Shown here piece by piece: positions 34,956 through 46,331 of a stretch of 64,000 nt of DNA. Both the position numbers and the translations under genes were made by a program. This stretch comes from Physcia stellaris. Taxonomy: Eukaryota; Ascomycota; Lecanoromycetes; Caliciales; Physciaceae. Positions within the stretch are counted from its first letter, which is position 1. Every line of letters begins with the position of its first letter. The notes beneath the pieces are model-generated. The model did not search any database and had not been told where the DNA came from. It worked only from the letters and a program-made list of their open reading frames with translations. The stretch covers positions 434,001 to 498,000 of the forward strand of contig JABSSW010000004.1 in assembly GCA_018902385.1 (NCBI GenBank), written 5' to 3'.

Positions 34956-35814
34956 ATGGACACCATGTCGATTCCTCATGATTCTAAAGACACAAACGTC
35001 TCGGAGGAGATCATAGTGAAGAGCGAGCCATACGACGACGACTGCATAATGTACGCCGACATGCCGCACCCAACCTACGGATAAAACTCCATTCATATCT
35101 ACACGAACCCTATGCTGACAATTCAGCGTTGAAACCACGGAGCACGAAGATCCCATAGCCCGGCTGAAGCGGCTGAAAGGTTTCGATCAGTCCAGATCGA
35201 AGAACATCGAACCAAGTGACGACGAACAAGCCTTCGACCCGAAATGCGATATTGATCAGTCATACGACAACGACGACTACGTGCCGTCGTCGGATCACGA
35301 CTCCAGCTCGTCTTCAGGTGTGTCTACTTTCGTCCCCTCCCCATGATTATCAGCCTCACCACCGCATGATTCCCCAATCTGCAATATTCTAGAATCATAC
35401 TCCGATAATGTTCAGAGAGTATCTAATCGTATCATAGCTGCTCGTACGCCCACACCCCCCTTATCCTGCCAAGCGGCCGTCAAACGGAGTCACTGGCCCC
35501 GTCAGCATCACACACCTCCTCCGACGCCCACTCCCTCTCGAAAGCGTAAAGCTGAAGACATCATGATTCCGGAAGGGACACCGTCCTCTAAGCTCAGCAA
35601 ACGTGCTCCCAGGATCTCGGTCTGGCAGAGTCGTAGATCACTGACGCCATTGTCAGGAACACGGTCTAAGGATCAAAAGTTGGCGGTGAAGAGGAAGCGG
35701 CCCACGAAAACTGTGATCGATGAATGCAATGAATGGCTGTGGGAAGAGCCATGGATTTCACGGAGAAAGAAGATGAAGGTTACGCCTATCTTAGTTGAAG
35801 GAGAAAGCGAGTAA
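34956..35814 (+). CDS. Small acidic/basic nuclear protein of unknown function, 235 aa
   Basis: Exons are 34956-35050, 35127-35317 and 35393-35814, 236 codons in frame, with CTGAC branch sites. The N-terminal half is acidic (EPYDDD, QSYDNDDYVPSSDHDSSSSS) and contains a VKSEP motif resembling a SUMOylation consensus. The C-terminal half is basic and Pro/Thr-rich, with TPSRKRKAED, KRKRPTKT and SRRKKMK as likely nuclear signals. I do not recognise a family. The mix of acidic patch, basic patch and TP sites suggests a chromatin or transcription-associated protein. Expression data would be needed to confirm the model. Confidence 0.65.
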
Positions 35815-36045
35815 GGCTTGATAGGGATTGGGCTGAGGATATGGGAAGCATGTAACGGGGCTTATAACATCGATCGCAATTTCCTCGACCTGTACCTTCC
35901 ATGTATTGGTGACCTTCCGATCCGTAGCAAGTCTTGCACAACGCCGTGATACAACTACCTCAGTAGTCGAGGGACCTCCGAACACCATCGACGTAGCCAC
36001 ATTTCCACCCACAACCCACAAGTTCACAATCCTCAAGCCTTACAT

Positions 36046-37049
36046 TCAAACCTCCAACATTGCCCTCAAACTTGTCTCCACTCCTCTCAGCCACCGCCCC
36101 CTCAACTCTAATTCATCTACCCCTTCCCCACCCGCCCCATCTCCTCTCCTACCCATCGCCTCTCTCGCTCCTTGCACAGCAATCTCTTTCTGCGCTTCAA
36201 CGGCTCTGAGCTCATTCTCCGCCTTCTCCAGCTCGCGCTGTTTAGATGGGAGCGCTTGCTGCAGGGATTTGAGTTGCTGATCCAGGTCCGCAAGCTCGGC
36301 TTCGCGCTCTTGCAGGAGAGCCTGAGTCGCGTCAAGGGAAGTGAGAGAGACGATGGGTTTGTGGAGGAGGTGGTGGGTGGGTTATGATTGAGGGTGGTAC
36401 GGAGGGAGGCGAGAGTGGAATTTAGGGAGGCGATTTGGGGTGGGAGGGAGGAGAGGTGGGTTGTTTGGAGCTGGACTGTCTCATATCCTGTAACCAAATT
36501 AGCCTTACATAGCTTGACATGTCTGAGCATCAAATGCGTTGCTAGCTGAGGGAGATAGATCGACGTACTTCTACTCAGCTCCCTCCCCCGTTCATCCAAC
36601 TCCTTGACCATATTTGCGACATCTTCCTTTTGCGCTTTCAGGATTGCTTTGACTTCGGCAAGCTCAGCCTCGAGCTCAATGTTCTCTTGGTGGTCAACAA
36701 TGAGAGGGGGTTCGCCGACAATGGCCCGTAAGAATTTCTCTTTGGTGACTTGTTCGAGGTAGGAGAAGCGGAGTTTCGAGAAAAGTTCCTGCATCCGTAA
36801 GCGCTGGCGCAAACACGCGCGAAAGAAGAAAGAGTATACCTTGTAGTGGTTTAGATCTGCTTCTAGAGAGGCTGATGTAGGATTGTCAAGCGCAGAACTG
36901 GAGGCATCTGAGGTGCGTGCTGAGGATTGAGGTGCGGAGATGGGCTCGCTGAGGCGGATGATGGAGAGTGGTTGTTCTTGGAGCGCTGCGAGACTTGCTA
37001 GCGTCTCCGAATAGTCATCCATTGTCATTGTAAGGAAATTTCTTTGCAT
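36046..37049 (-). CDS. SOS7: Kinetochore protein SOS7, coiled coil, with one-base frame break
   Basis: SOS7 is the partner of Spc7 (KNL1) at fungal kinetochores. The conserved block FSKLRFSYLEQVTKEKFLRA, followed by IENIELEAELAEVKAILKAQK-like coiled coil, identifies it. Exons are 36840-37049, 36569-36788 and 36046-36487. Intron 1 is 51 nt, a multiple of three with no stop. After RTTLNHNP (about 36370-36420) the conserved coiled coil (ALLQEREAELADLDQQLKSL) and the C-terminus continue in another frame to a TGA at 36046. The exons total 872 nt, and one extra base gives 291 codons. The break sits in a run of short C/G tracts and no intron fits it, so a sequence error is likely. The start could also be the internal ATG at 37028 or 37022. 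Confidence 0.85.
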
Positions 37050-37251
37050 CGGCTGCGAAATGGATCATGGTCAAGTCATTCTGAGCTTCGCGTTCCGACT
37101 GTTTACGGCCAGCTTGCCCTAAACAATTGATAAGCATTGCGCTAAGATAAGCATCCAGTGATCAGCGTTCACTGACAATCGATTTCTAGATTGTGAGAGC
37201 GTGCTCACTGCCAGCGAGTGAGCTCGTGGTAAGGTGCACTACTCACACGCA
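37050..37251. promoter_or_regulatory. Short shared divergent promoter of SOS7 and the SR-like gene
   Basis: Only 202 nt separate the start codons. This arrangement often means coordinated expression, but no element was recognised. Confidence 0.45.
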
Positions 37252-38492
37252 ATGCCTTCCGGTGACACTCTGTCCGACGATTACGTCGCAAGCCTCCTAG
37301 CGAAGGACGCAAAAGAGAGTAACATTAAGTATTCTTCTTACGGTCTCGGAGCCTTGTTGCCAAAAAGGTATCCTCATAACCACCTTTTCCAGCAAATGTG
37401 CTGACTTTTTAGACCTACAACTAATGCGCCCAAGCCAAACACTAGGTTTCTGAAGAACATTATCAAGGAGACTGATAGCCACAACGCGGCATTGAAAGCC
37501 AAGGAAACCGAGGATGCAAAAGCACGGTTACGAAGATTAAGGGATGGATCCAGAAGAGACTCTGACACCCATGTGAATGGCGAGGCTCGACGTTCAGCGA
37601 AAAGGCAAAGGGTTGAAGACGGTGATGGCATAATTCGAAAGGGGCGGGGACATAAAACGCACCTTGCCCAGCAGATACGAGACAACGACGACTACAATCG
37701 CAAGAGAGAACGAAAGCGGCACGATGACGACAGTAGCGAAGACGAGCGAGTCGATCGGTCTCACCGACATAAACACCATCGTGAGCACCGAAGACACCGC
37801 TCACGCAGTGGAGATCGATCAAAAGACCGGGACGGACACGGAAGCCGGAAGGCTCCTCACCGGCGCAGATCAAGATCTCGATCACGGTCCCCCAGGGCCC
37901 ACAGAGACTCAAGCATCGCCGTTCCCGCCGTCGAAGATCTCCTTCGCCTTCATCTGATTCGGATTCTGATGCGAGTCCTCGCCAGAAACCTAACGGCAAA
38001 GACTCACCCTCAGAGCCCAAAAACGGCAAGCTGAAACGCATGCGCTCTCCTACCCCCAACTCCGCATCAGACTCCGACCCCCTAGCCTCCCTCATCGGTC
38101 CCCCTCCTCCACCCTCCCCACCAAAAGTCCGCTCGCGTGGCCGCGGAACCTTCGCCTCCAACTCCGGCATCGACACACGCTTCTCAAATAGCTATGACCC
38201 GACCATGGACGTGCACCCCGACCCCGACAGCGAAAATGACTGGGACCAGGCGCTCGAAGCGCTGCGCGATAGGCAGAAATGGAAGCAGCAGGGTGCGGAT
38301 CGGCTGAGGGAGGCAGGGTTCACGGAGGAAGAGGTGCAGAAATGGGAGAAGTCGGGACCGAGCGGGGAGAAAAGGGAGGAGGATGTGGTGTGGAAGGGGA
38401 GAGGGGAGGGGAGGGAATGGGATCGTGGAAAGGTGGTTACGGTGGATGGGGATGAGGTGGTGACGAAAGCGGAGTGGGGGAGGTTGGTGTAG
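37252..38492 (+). CDS. SR-like protein (pre-mRNA splicing factor 38B-like), with one-base frame break
   Basis: Exon 1 is 37252-37367 and exon 2 starts at 37413. Together they give the conserved N-terminus SDDYVASLLAKDAKESNIKY and PKRPTTNAPKPNTRFLKNII, shared by a widespread fungal family. An RS-rich middle (HRRRSRSRSRSPRAHR) suggests splicing-linked RNA work in the nucleus. The frame then shifts. The continuation RSRRRRSPSPSSDSDSDASP, RMRSPTPNSASDSDPLASLI and the conserved C-terminal block (NDWDQALEALRDRQKWKQQG) lie one frame over, up to the stop at 38492. A single missing C in the C5 run 37889-37893 would join them (1196 nt present, 1197 = 399 codons). Splicing cannot explain it. Confidence 0.82.
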
Positions 38493-38950
38493 CTTCTGGA
38501 TAGCAAGGAGGGAATATCCCGTTAAAGCATATTTGTCTTCTCCACCCGTTTGATTGATTCTGTATATCTCACCTCGTCTTGGGTTGGCTTCTAAACCGTT
38601 GTATACTCCCAAAGGTAAGAAAAATACTAGTTCAGACGGTCCCCGAGCTGAGGAAACGGCAGCCAACAAATGATGCTCCTGAAAGGGTACAAGACTCGCT
38701 GAAACAAGCACCAGCCGGTATCGTTGGGTACAGAGCAGTCGCAGTAGAAGACGAGGAAGTATCGTTGGCGGAAATCAGCTCTCAATCACATTCAATTGGG
38801 CAATTTGCTCAAGCCGTTATGCTATTATTCGGTAAAGAATGTATGTTGCACATTCGTGGAAAGCGGCAAACAAGAGTGCTCCCTCTCTTCCACTCTTTAA
38901 ACCGAGTCTTTTGTGTTTGAATGACAGATCTCAGTTCATGACGAGTTAAA
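38493..38950. other. Convergent spacer
   Basis: A plus-strand frame at 38579-38920 has no domain or splice support and is not called. Confidence 0.5.
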
Positions 38951-41280
38951 TTAATCATGGGAACGATAGCTAAAGATTCTTTGAATCCTGACCAGGTCTA
39001 AGCTCTCTGCCAAAATCCAGCTAAAAGTCAGAATGCGGAACCTGAACAACGATTGTAAAGGGTCTTCACCTCGAACAGATGCCGGGCCTAAAGAAGGGAA
39101 AAGAATACAATTTTTAGTCAACGGATCTGTGAATACCATGATAAGCCGTTAGTTCAGTCTCCCTAAACGGTCGAGTTCCCTGATTCCTCCCAGAAATCGC
39201 ATTCTGGATATATAGTGATCCGATCACAAGCAGCAAATGCACGGAAGCAACGCCGACGAGGAGCGCAATGAGGTATGGCCAATGCACTCTCATCCTACTA
39301 CCGAGATAGGGTACTAAGCCAGGGGCTTCGATGAGAGGATTGGTGCGTGCCATCGTGGCGAGGGAGCCCATCGCGAATTCTGCCATCATCGCGCCGACTT
39401 CATCGGGCTCGCGGTCATGGGCTTCCCAAGCGGACCTATTTAGTCGTCAGTTACTGAGTATCAAAGAACTTGAAGGCGAGGACGACTGGTGCATACCCAA
39501 TTGTATACAGCTGATATTGGTTCCAACTCTTGTCGTCGTTCATACGACCCGACAATGCAATGCCCGCCGCAGCGAGACGAGCCATATCGTCCGATATGGT
39601 TTGATTATCATGAGTCGCATTCGTGACGGCGCTCACGGTGATGGGGCATTGGAAAATCTGTCGACTAGGATTTGATCGATGAGCCCAAACATTTACGCAC
39701 CGCGGGCCGCAAGCCTGGAGTCCAGCTATTGGTGGAGCATGGTAGCCTTCGAAGATGTAAGTCGTAGCATGCCAAGTACCTGACACCGACGGGATGGTTA
39801 TGTTCCCTTTGGAGGTCTCATTGTGGAATTTGTAGCGCAGATTCCCGTTCCCAAGGCTTTCAGGGTCACCGTCCTGGGAGTAATTGAAGCACTCTCCAGA
39901 GGATGTAGTGATCAAGCGCTTTGTGAAGCGTGGATAGGCCTTTTCTGTATCGTCTACATTATACTCATTGAAGCGATAGGCAAATTGTTGCTGATTCCTT
40001 TGTCGGTTACAATAGTACCGGCAGTCATTCTTTGAAGTCAATACCCCGTTTAGATCCGTGTAATCACAGCACCTGGTCGATACAGCGAGGTCACCATATG
40101 CGTGTGCAAGCCTGTTGTGATTTCGAAGTCAATATCTCCATTCTCAGCCAAGCGCTGGATTGTAGGACAGTATGTTGAGCAGAGCGCTGTGGTGACATGT
40201 CTTGTAGCTCGAGGAAAGCTATAAGGAAGCAAAGGGCGTTGAAAAATACAAAACGTACGTTTGACCAGTGCCATCAAGACCACTCGTGCAGTTGGGGTTC
40301 TGATTGAAATAATCGATGTAGCATGTTAAATTTGACGCATGGTTGATGCCTGGTTTCACGTATGTATGGTTCCAATTTGTACCGTCGTCGATAGTGTACG
40401 TCAAACTTATAAGGGCTACGGATATTTGGGCAAGCTGAGTATTGTTAGGCATAGGTACCTAACGCTTTGAAAAATTCTTACTATATTGAGGAAAATCTAG
40501 ATAAAGCATTATGGTCAGCGCGATCTGTCATACAACGACCCGGAAGTTTCTTTAGTAAAGCCCGAATTCGCGAAAACCGTAGGCTTCGTATCCCATCTCT
40601 TTGTCGGCAATCAGATGACCAAGCCAAAAATCAAACACTATACGTATAGAAGACGAGAGTGGGAGCCATACCCACGCAAAACACAAAACCGCGGTCAGTG
40701 AGCGTAGATTTGAAACCCCAAGGGTAAAGACGTTCATCAGACTATCACTCCCTCTAATCAAGCTTTGCTCTTTCGAATTCCACCTGCCTTGCTGCTTGGA
40801 CAGCACCCATACCCCATACCTCTTGGCCAGCGACTTGAAGGCTTCCTTGAGAACACAGGCCGGTGAGCGATTGGATGACAATAGGGGCCACTGATTGAAA
40901 CCACTCACAAAGAAGCTGAGACCTAGTCCCACGATAAGGCCTGTAATGATAGTGTTAAAAGCATGCTTCTGGTTTCCAGTCATATTGCCCTTTCGCTGGT
41001 AGACTATTATGACGACGGTTATGAACACAGCAACGACAAGCGTGATTAACAGATCGACAGTAAGTAACCGTGACAACCGCGACAGTGCTTCATATCCATC
41101 AGTATTGGTCTGTGAAGTCACTAACGGCGCCGTATCATTGTCGTTGCCAGGATGGACAGCCGTGGGATGTCCATAGGCATCTCCATGATGCTGGGTCTCG
41201 TCATCCTGAGTTGGATTGCTGATGCTAGTCGACGAGTGATTGCCTTCTGCCCTTATACCTGAAGTGGTATCTTGTGTCAT
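38951..41280 (-). CDS. Multi-pass membrane protein with Cys-rich outer loop, 611 aa, unknown function
   Basis: The five-exon model is 40672-41280, 40259-40434, 39497-40111, 39137-39435 and 38951-39087 (612 codons, all junctions in phase). The N-terminus is Ser/Thr/Asn-rich and cytosolic. Membrane helices are DLLITLVVAVFITVVIIVY, IITGLIVGLGLSFFV, and TAVLCFAWLAQISVALISLTY, with another near the C-terminus (YLIALLVGVASVHLLLVIGS). Between the third and last helices is a large region with many Cys and N-glycosylation sites (CTSG, CCDYTD, CRYYCNR, CGPRCVN), probably extracellular and disulphide-bonded. The layout matches a large, uncharacterised family in filamentous ascomycetes. The last exon (38951-39087) is the least certain; without it the protein ends shortly after the last helix. 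Confidence 0.7.
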
Positions 41281-43895
41281 ACTGACTTTGTCGCCAGCGC
41301 GTGGAAATCGAGAGCATCGTATATGAAACGGGTCACCCTGGGCTTAGGCCTCGAGCTGGGATTGTGGAATGTCGGATGATGGAGGGTGAAGATGTTCGTA
41401 CAATTGTAGGAGTACTGATGATCGACATCATAGGACTACGTACCCCCAGACGCGGACTTAAGTAAGAGCGATAAGATTGGCTACACGATGCTGAAGCGGT
41501 GGACAGATATTGGTGAAAACCAGGTCAACCAGAGGGTCGGGTATTCCCATAACAGTAATTGACGCTGCCACATATCTGTTCTATGAGATCATCGGCGAAT
41601 AGGGATCGCGATAGCCTGTGCGATCAAAAATAGACGCGATAAAGGAGACTTGAGCGTTCGATGATAATCCCAATTCATCATCCTATTCGCTCGATCGAAT
41701 TAGACGTATGATTCGTGGCTCCTCAGTGCTATTGCCTCTGATAAAAGGTGCTCTGCAACGCTTCGAAATAATAATTCCGACTCCTTTGAGGCCCCACTTC
41801 GGCTTCTCGATAAAACCTTCCAAAAATCCCGTAAATTCGCTTCACACACGTGATCGACCGGGAAGCGTCCCTCGGTCCGGACTAATACGAGTGTCCCGTT
41901 TCTTAAATCCGACAATCTCAACCAATACATAATAATTGATGTTCCCAAATAGGAAGAGTACGAACCTTCATTCGGTCGACCACCAAACAGAAACAGCTGG
42001 AGCTACTTGGGAGACTCGGGTGAGAGCGCCCGTACAGTGGTTTTGCAGCCTGCGCACCGACCAACAACCACGTATGATTTTGAATTGACCTCTTCGACCC
42101 CGAAGGGCCTGATTTAGACCTAACCATGAAGCTCTGCATGGCTTTTTTGAAAAAATCCACGGGCAAATTTGTAAAGTAATAACAATGGCCCAGGATAGAA
42201 TGGAGAGCCACAAGAGACGGATCCATTGTTGGATTCCAGAGATTGCACACCTACGTTTTTACTATACTGACACCCATTCTACTATTTTGACACATACTGT
42301 TACTGTTTCGACACCCATCTTCGATCCATTCGATAAAGTAAGCTCTGATCGACATTGTTCGGCTCAATTCTCGGGATTCTCGCAGACTCTCAAGTCCCAA
42401 AGCATAATAAGAGCCCTGCGATTGGGGCAGCACGATTAATCAAAGATTTTTCGTGTGAAATAGGAAAATTCTCCGGCAAGCTCCCATGCCATGATTGCAA
42501 AGGTGCTCCCAAACCCGAATTCGCCACTAGGCTTATTGCACCTGAAAACCCAAAGTCATGTGATCAAGTATGCCATTGATCGCACCCCTTGCCCCTGTCT
42601 TCACGTCCTCCGTGGGCCCGTTGGCTCCCTGGAGTAGTCTGCGTTCCGGGTGGCGGTTGACTGTTAGGTAGCTAAATAGAGAATGCCTGGATTGGGTTCG
42701 GTCCCCCATATTTGCTCACGAAAATGTCTGTTAGGGGTATCAGATTAGTAAAATGGGTGGTCAGTGCACTATAAAACAATATTAATGTGTATACATAGTA
42801 GGGCCTTGCGTGGCGCCTTTGACGGCAAGTTCCGGATTAAACCGGATTAAAAATCGTTCAAATAACTTAAACCGCAGAAACAGCGTTTAAACTTAGCTAA
42901 ACCGTGGAATCACGGTTGTATGAAGGCATCAAAATCTAGCTATCCACGCTGAGCTCTCTTTGTCTAGGCTAGAGATTAGCTAGTCAAGGTCCATGGCTCA
43001 GCCCAAGTCTGACAGCAACACGCGGCCGTCACAGTAGGTAGTACTACAGTGAACGAACCAGACTACGATTGTAGTGGATGTACTCGATACTGAGGTCAGT
43101 ATCACTGGCAAGTCCTTCCCTGTCGCCAGGTACGTGGTGTCTGCTAGAGCCGCCCTCTGTGAGGCTCAAGGAGTGAGTGCCGAGTGCTGACTGCTGAACA
43201 CATGCTGATTCTTAGCATGACACGAGATCCCCAATTTTCAGCTTCCGACCCCAAATAGAGATATGGAATCAGTCTTGTCGATGTTGTTCCCAAGGCGGGG
43301 GGCCATCGGTGTGGCAGTCCAGGTCTCCCGCACTAGAATGTGAGAGGGAGTCTCTCGCGCGTCTCAGTGGTAGTGCAATCCACCATTTGTATCTGTAGTG
43401 TCATCTGCGGTGCCTTAAGCGAATTCCCTCAGACATGATTGGGGCAAGCTGTGGCTGTGCGACTCAAGGCTTTCGTGCACTGTTGAAATGGTGGTGTGCG
43501 GCAAGCGCGTAGCGAAACCATTTCTGGCTACCTTATCTCTAGATGTTCTAGATGTTTCTGAGGATACTCAAACACCAAGACTCTTACCCTCGATGAGGTT
43601 GCTTTTGGCAAATCATGAAGTGGCTCGGGACGGTTCTTTGCATATTCGGGTACTGCGCCGCGCAGCTGCCTCAACCAGTCAGGGAAAGAGGCTGAGATCT
43701 GCCAGATACATAAAACCCGAAATTCCATTATGTCTATACGAGTAAGGTAGCTTGCACTTCAAGGAAAGGCAGGTATTGTCTATAGATTGAAAGCAGTGCG
43801 TGGTGTTGCAATAGGGATCGATTTGGACTTTCCTAAATTTTGCTTGTCTCCTGTCTGATTATCAAATTTCTGTATACGAAGCCGTCTTCCAGGCT
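41281..43895. other. 2.6 kb gene-free region
   Basis: Many short frames exist on both strands, none with domain or splice support. The stretch 42770-42960 is rich in AAACC/GGTTT words with a small hairpin, and might be a relic of a mobile element. Near 42265-42330 the words TGACACCCAT, TGACACATACT and CGACACCCAT recur. Confidence 0.5.
42900..42917. repeat. Short perfect hairpin
   Basis: AACCGTG and CACGGTT flank a GAAT loop. A palindrome of this size can occur by chance; no poly-U tract follows. Confidence 0.4.
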
Positions 43896-45675
43896 ATGGA
43901 GAAGTTCACTAAAGCAAATGCTATCGCTCGTGAACTTGGATTGAATGCTCATGCCAGCAAACAACTCAAGTCGGATATCAAGGAATACATCGAGCGATGG
44001 AATCGATTTTCTCCCTCGGGTCAGACATTCCACGAGCTAAATGACTCTGACATGAAACATCATTGTGGCATATACCTAGATAAGGGTTGGAACAAAGACG
44101 AACGTTTAAACAAAGGGGAAGCCAAAGCTTCAATAATTCTACCTGGGAAGCATTATTGGAAAATATGGACTAGGGAGACAGGTACAAAACAACCGAAGTA
44201 TGAATGGGGTAGAGATACGAGAGGGTGTGCAATCTAACATTGAGGCAATGGGCTCCACTGACTTGACCAGGATCACGGAAGGAGTCCAAAAAATCTTCCA
44301 GATCTATAAAGCGGTACGCATGAACGGAATCCAAGAAAGGCTATTGACTTTACTAAACATACCATGTTAGACGAAGGAAGAGGCTGCGAGAGCCAGTGCA
44401 AATGACATTAGACAAGGAGCTAACGATCAGGTTGTTCCAGAGAGCCCCGGGCTTTCGCCCAGCAGCAGCGATCATCATCTTTCGGAGCTTCGAAAAGGAG
44501 AGATCCGAGCAGCTGCTGCACATAGCTTAATGACAGGCTCAGAGCAGTCTCTCTTTCTCCATGATGACGACGAGTCCTTTCGGCCAGCGCCTTCAGAGCT
44601 AGATCCCCTTGAATTTGTTCGAGGGGACACTGAATTCGATGCGGCTGCCTTGTTCGGAAGTCCTCCGAGATTTGATAGCACAAGCGAGGGCCTTGCGTCG
44701 CCCTCACACGCGTCGCCAAGGAAGCACACCAGCAGAAAAGGCGGCGTTGAGCCATGCTCCCGAGCGCCCACAAGCAAGGAAACCACCGAGACGCGAAAGC
44801 GGAAAGTCGAAGGAAGGTCAGATACTGAAGAAGGTGGTGATAGAACGCTCATTGAAGCCGAGAATGCTTCTGGTCAAGTGTCGTCGGATGAGGATTCATT
44901 ACCCAGCCCACGATCATTGCTTCTATCCTCAGCAAGTTTCGCCAGGAGAAAGGATATCTCGACCGAGGCTAATGTCGACTACAATGCCCGAGCCCCAGAA
45001 AGCTTGACAAAAGCTACACCAGCTACGAAGAGACGTAAAGTGGTCGGTGCACCTGAAACTGATCCATCGACGATCACCAAATATAGTGGAACATTCGATA
45101 AAACGCCAGTAAAAGGCTTGGTGGCAGACTATCGGCCGGAAGCAAAGGCATCTTGGAGCGAATCGCAGCACTCTGATTCGGAAGTACAGCAGGACGAAGT
45201 CCGTAGTCAAACCATTGGGACAGTGCCATTAATGGACAGCGGCAAGGAGGCACGCTACCTAGGGACCAATACCTCGAGCGGATTGGAAGCTAGGCTGGAT
45301 CTGTCATCTAGGATAGCAGGGCTTCCTAAAGCAGAAAATCCAAGGCCCCAGTCCTCGATCCTTTATTGGGTACTTGTGTCTAGGCGACCGCGTAAGCGGT
45401 GGGAAAATCGAACAAACCTTTCACTTCGCGATGCGAACGTGCAGTCCTTTTTTGCTGCAATCACTGGCACCGCTGATGCTGCGGCATGCTCCAGCATAGA
45501 TGTGACTCTGAAAACCTCAGAAGAGGAATGGACGTTTTCTCTCTCTAGGATGGATGAGGACCACTTCGAGGATATGAAACAATTCGTTCTTCACAGGGCC
45601 AAGTCCAGCCCACACGGGGTCAATAATGCTTTCCGGGTTGTTGAAATGTATATGATTGCAAGCACAAAAGCCTAA
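43896..45675 (+). CDS. Uncharacterised 558-aa protein with disordered middle
   Basis: Exons are 43896-44224, 44271-44313 and 44371-45675 (559 codons). Both introns have in-phase junctions, and the first has a CTGAC branch point. Residues 1-115 form a compact, lysine-rich domain (ARELGLNAHASKQLKSDIKE ... GKHYWKIW). The middle is disordered, acidic then basic (TRKRKVEG, TKRRKVVG, likely nuclear signals). The last 100 residues form a second ordered domain (SILYWVLVSRRPRKRWENRT ... DVTLKTSEEEWTFSLSRM). I do not recognise either domain. An extra upstream exon is possible because a CAG precedes the chosen ATG. Its position beside a large gene-poor stretch suggests a lineage-specific gene. Confidence 0.68.
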
Positions 45676-46331
45676 AATCGGCCAATCGGATTTTTCGAGG
45701 CGTATATCGCGGCGTGCAGGAGTCCTCAGGCTCGGTCCCAGCAGCGTCATGTATCATGAATGGTGATTACTCTTTTAGGCACCCTGTTATTGCAGGTATT
45801 TTCTCACAGTCTTCTCCTTTTCAAACAGTTATCAGCCAATCGACCGATTGAGGGATGACGTACCTTACAAAGACACAGGAAATTGGAGCTTGATTTTTAT
45901 GGAGAGCACGAGCCGTCTCATAGAGATGACACGCTGGGCCATCTATCAGTATGTAAGATTAGTTCAGTACCCAAGACATTCTGAGGTATCGTTATTGGTT
46001 CTACCACGCATAGATTAGGCCACTTCACCTGAACATGTACATTCTTGAGAAACCCATCCAAGCAGTCGGTATCAGTGTGTCTCAATAGCTGACTTGCTCT
46101 ATGATGCGAAAGCGTGTGCAAATTTACGGCGTAAGATGTGAAAGTCCTCGCATTGGCGTAGGAGCGAAATGCCATTGAGGGTTAGGGTTTTTATCTAATC
46201 ATCCCACTAGCCCTGGCCGCTTTCAAACATTCATGAAAGGCTGAATCTTGTAAATAATTGGGTATCTTATGAAGTCAAGATGAGGGTCAAGATGAGATAG
46301 CTTGCTTCATCGATAGCAGGTCGTAGGGCAC
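45676..46331. other. Intergenic, nothing recognised
   Basis: This is a spacer between two plus-strand genes and includes the GPI2 promoter. A minus-strand frame at 45918-46175 has no support. Confidence 0.55.

Noticed and set aside
38579-38920. Plus-strand frame of 113 codons downstream of the SR-like gene
   Set aside because: No domain, no splice signals, and located in convergent UTR space.
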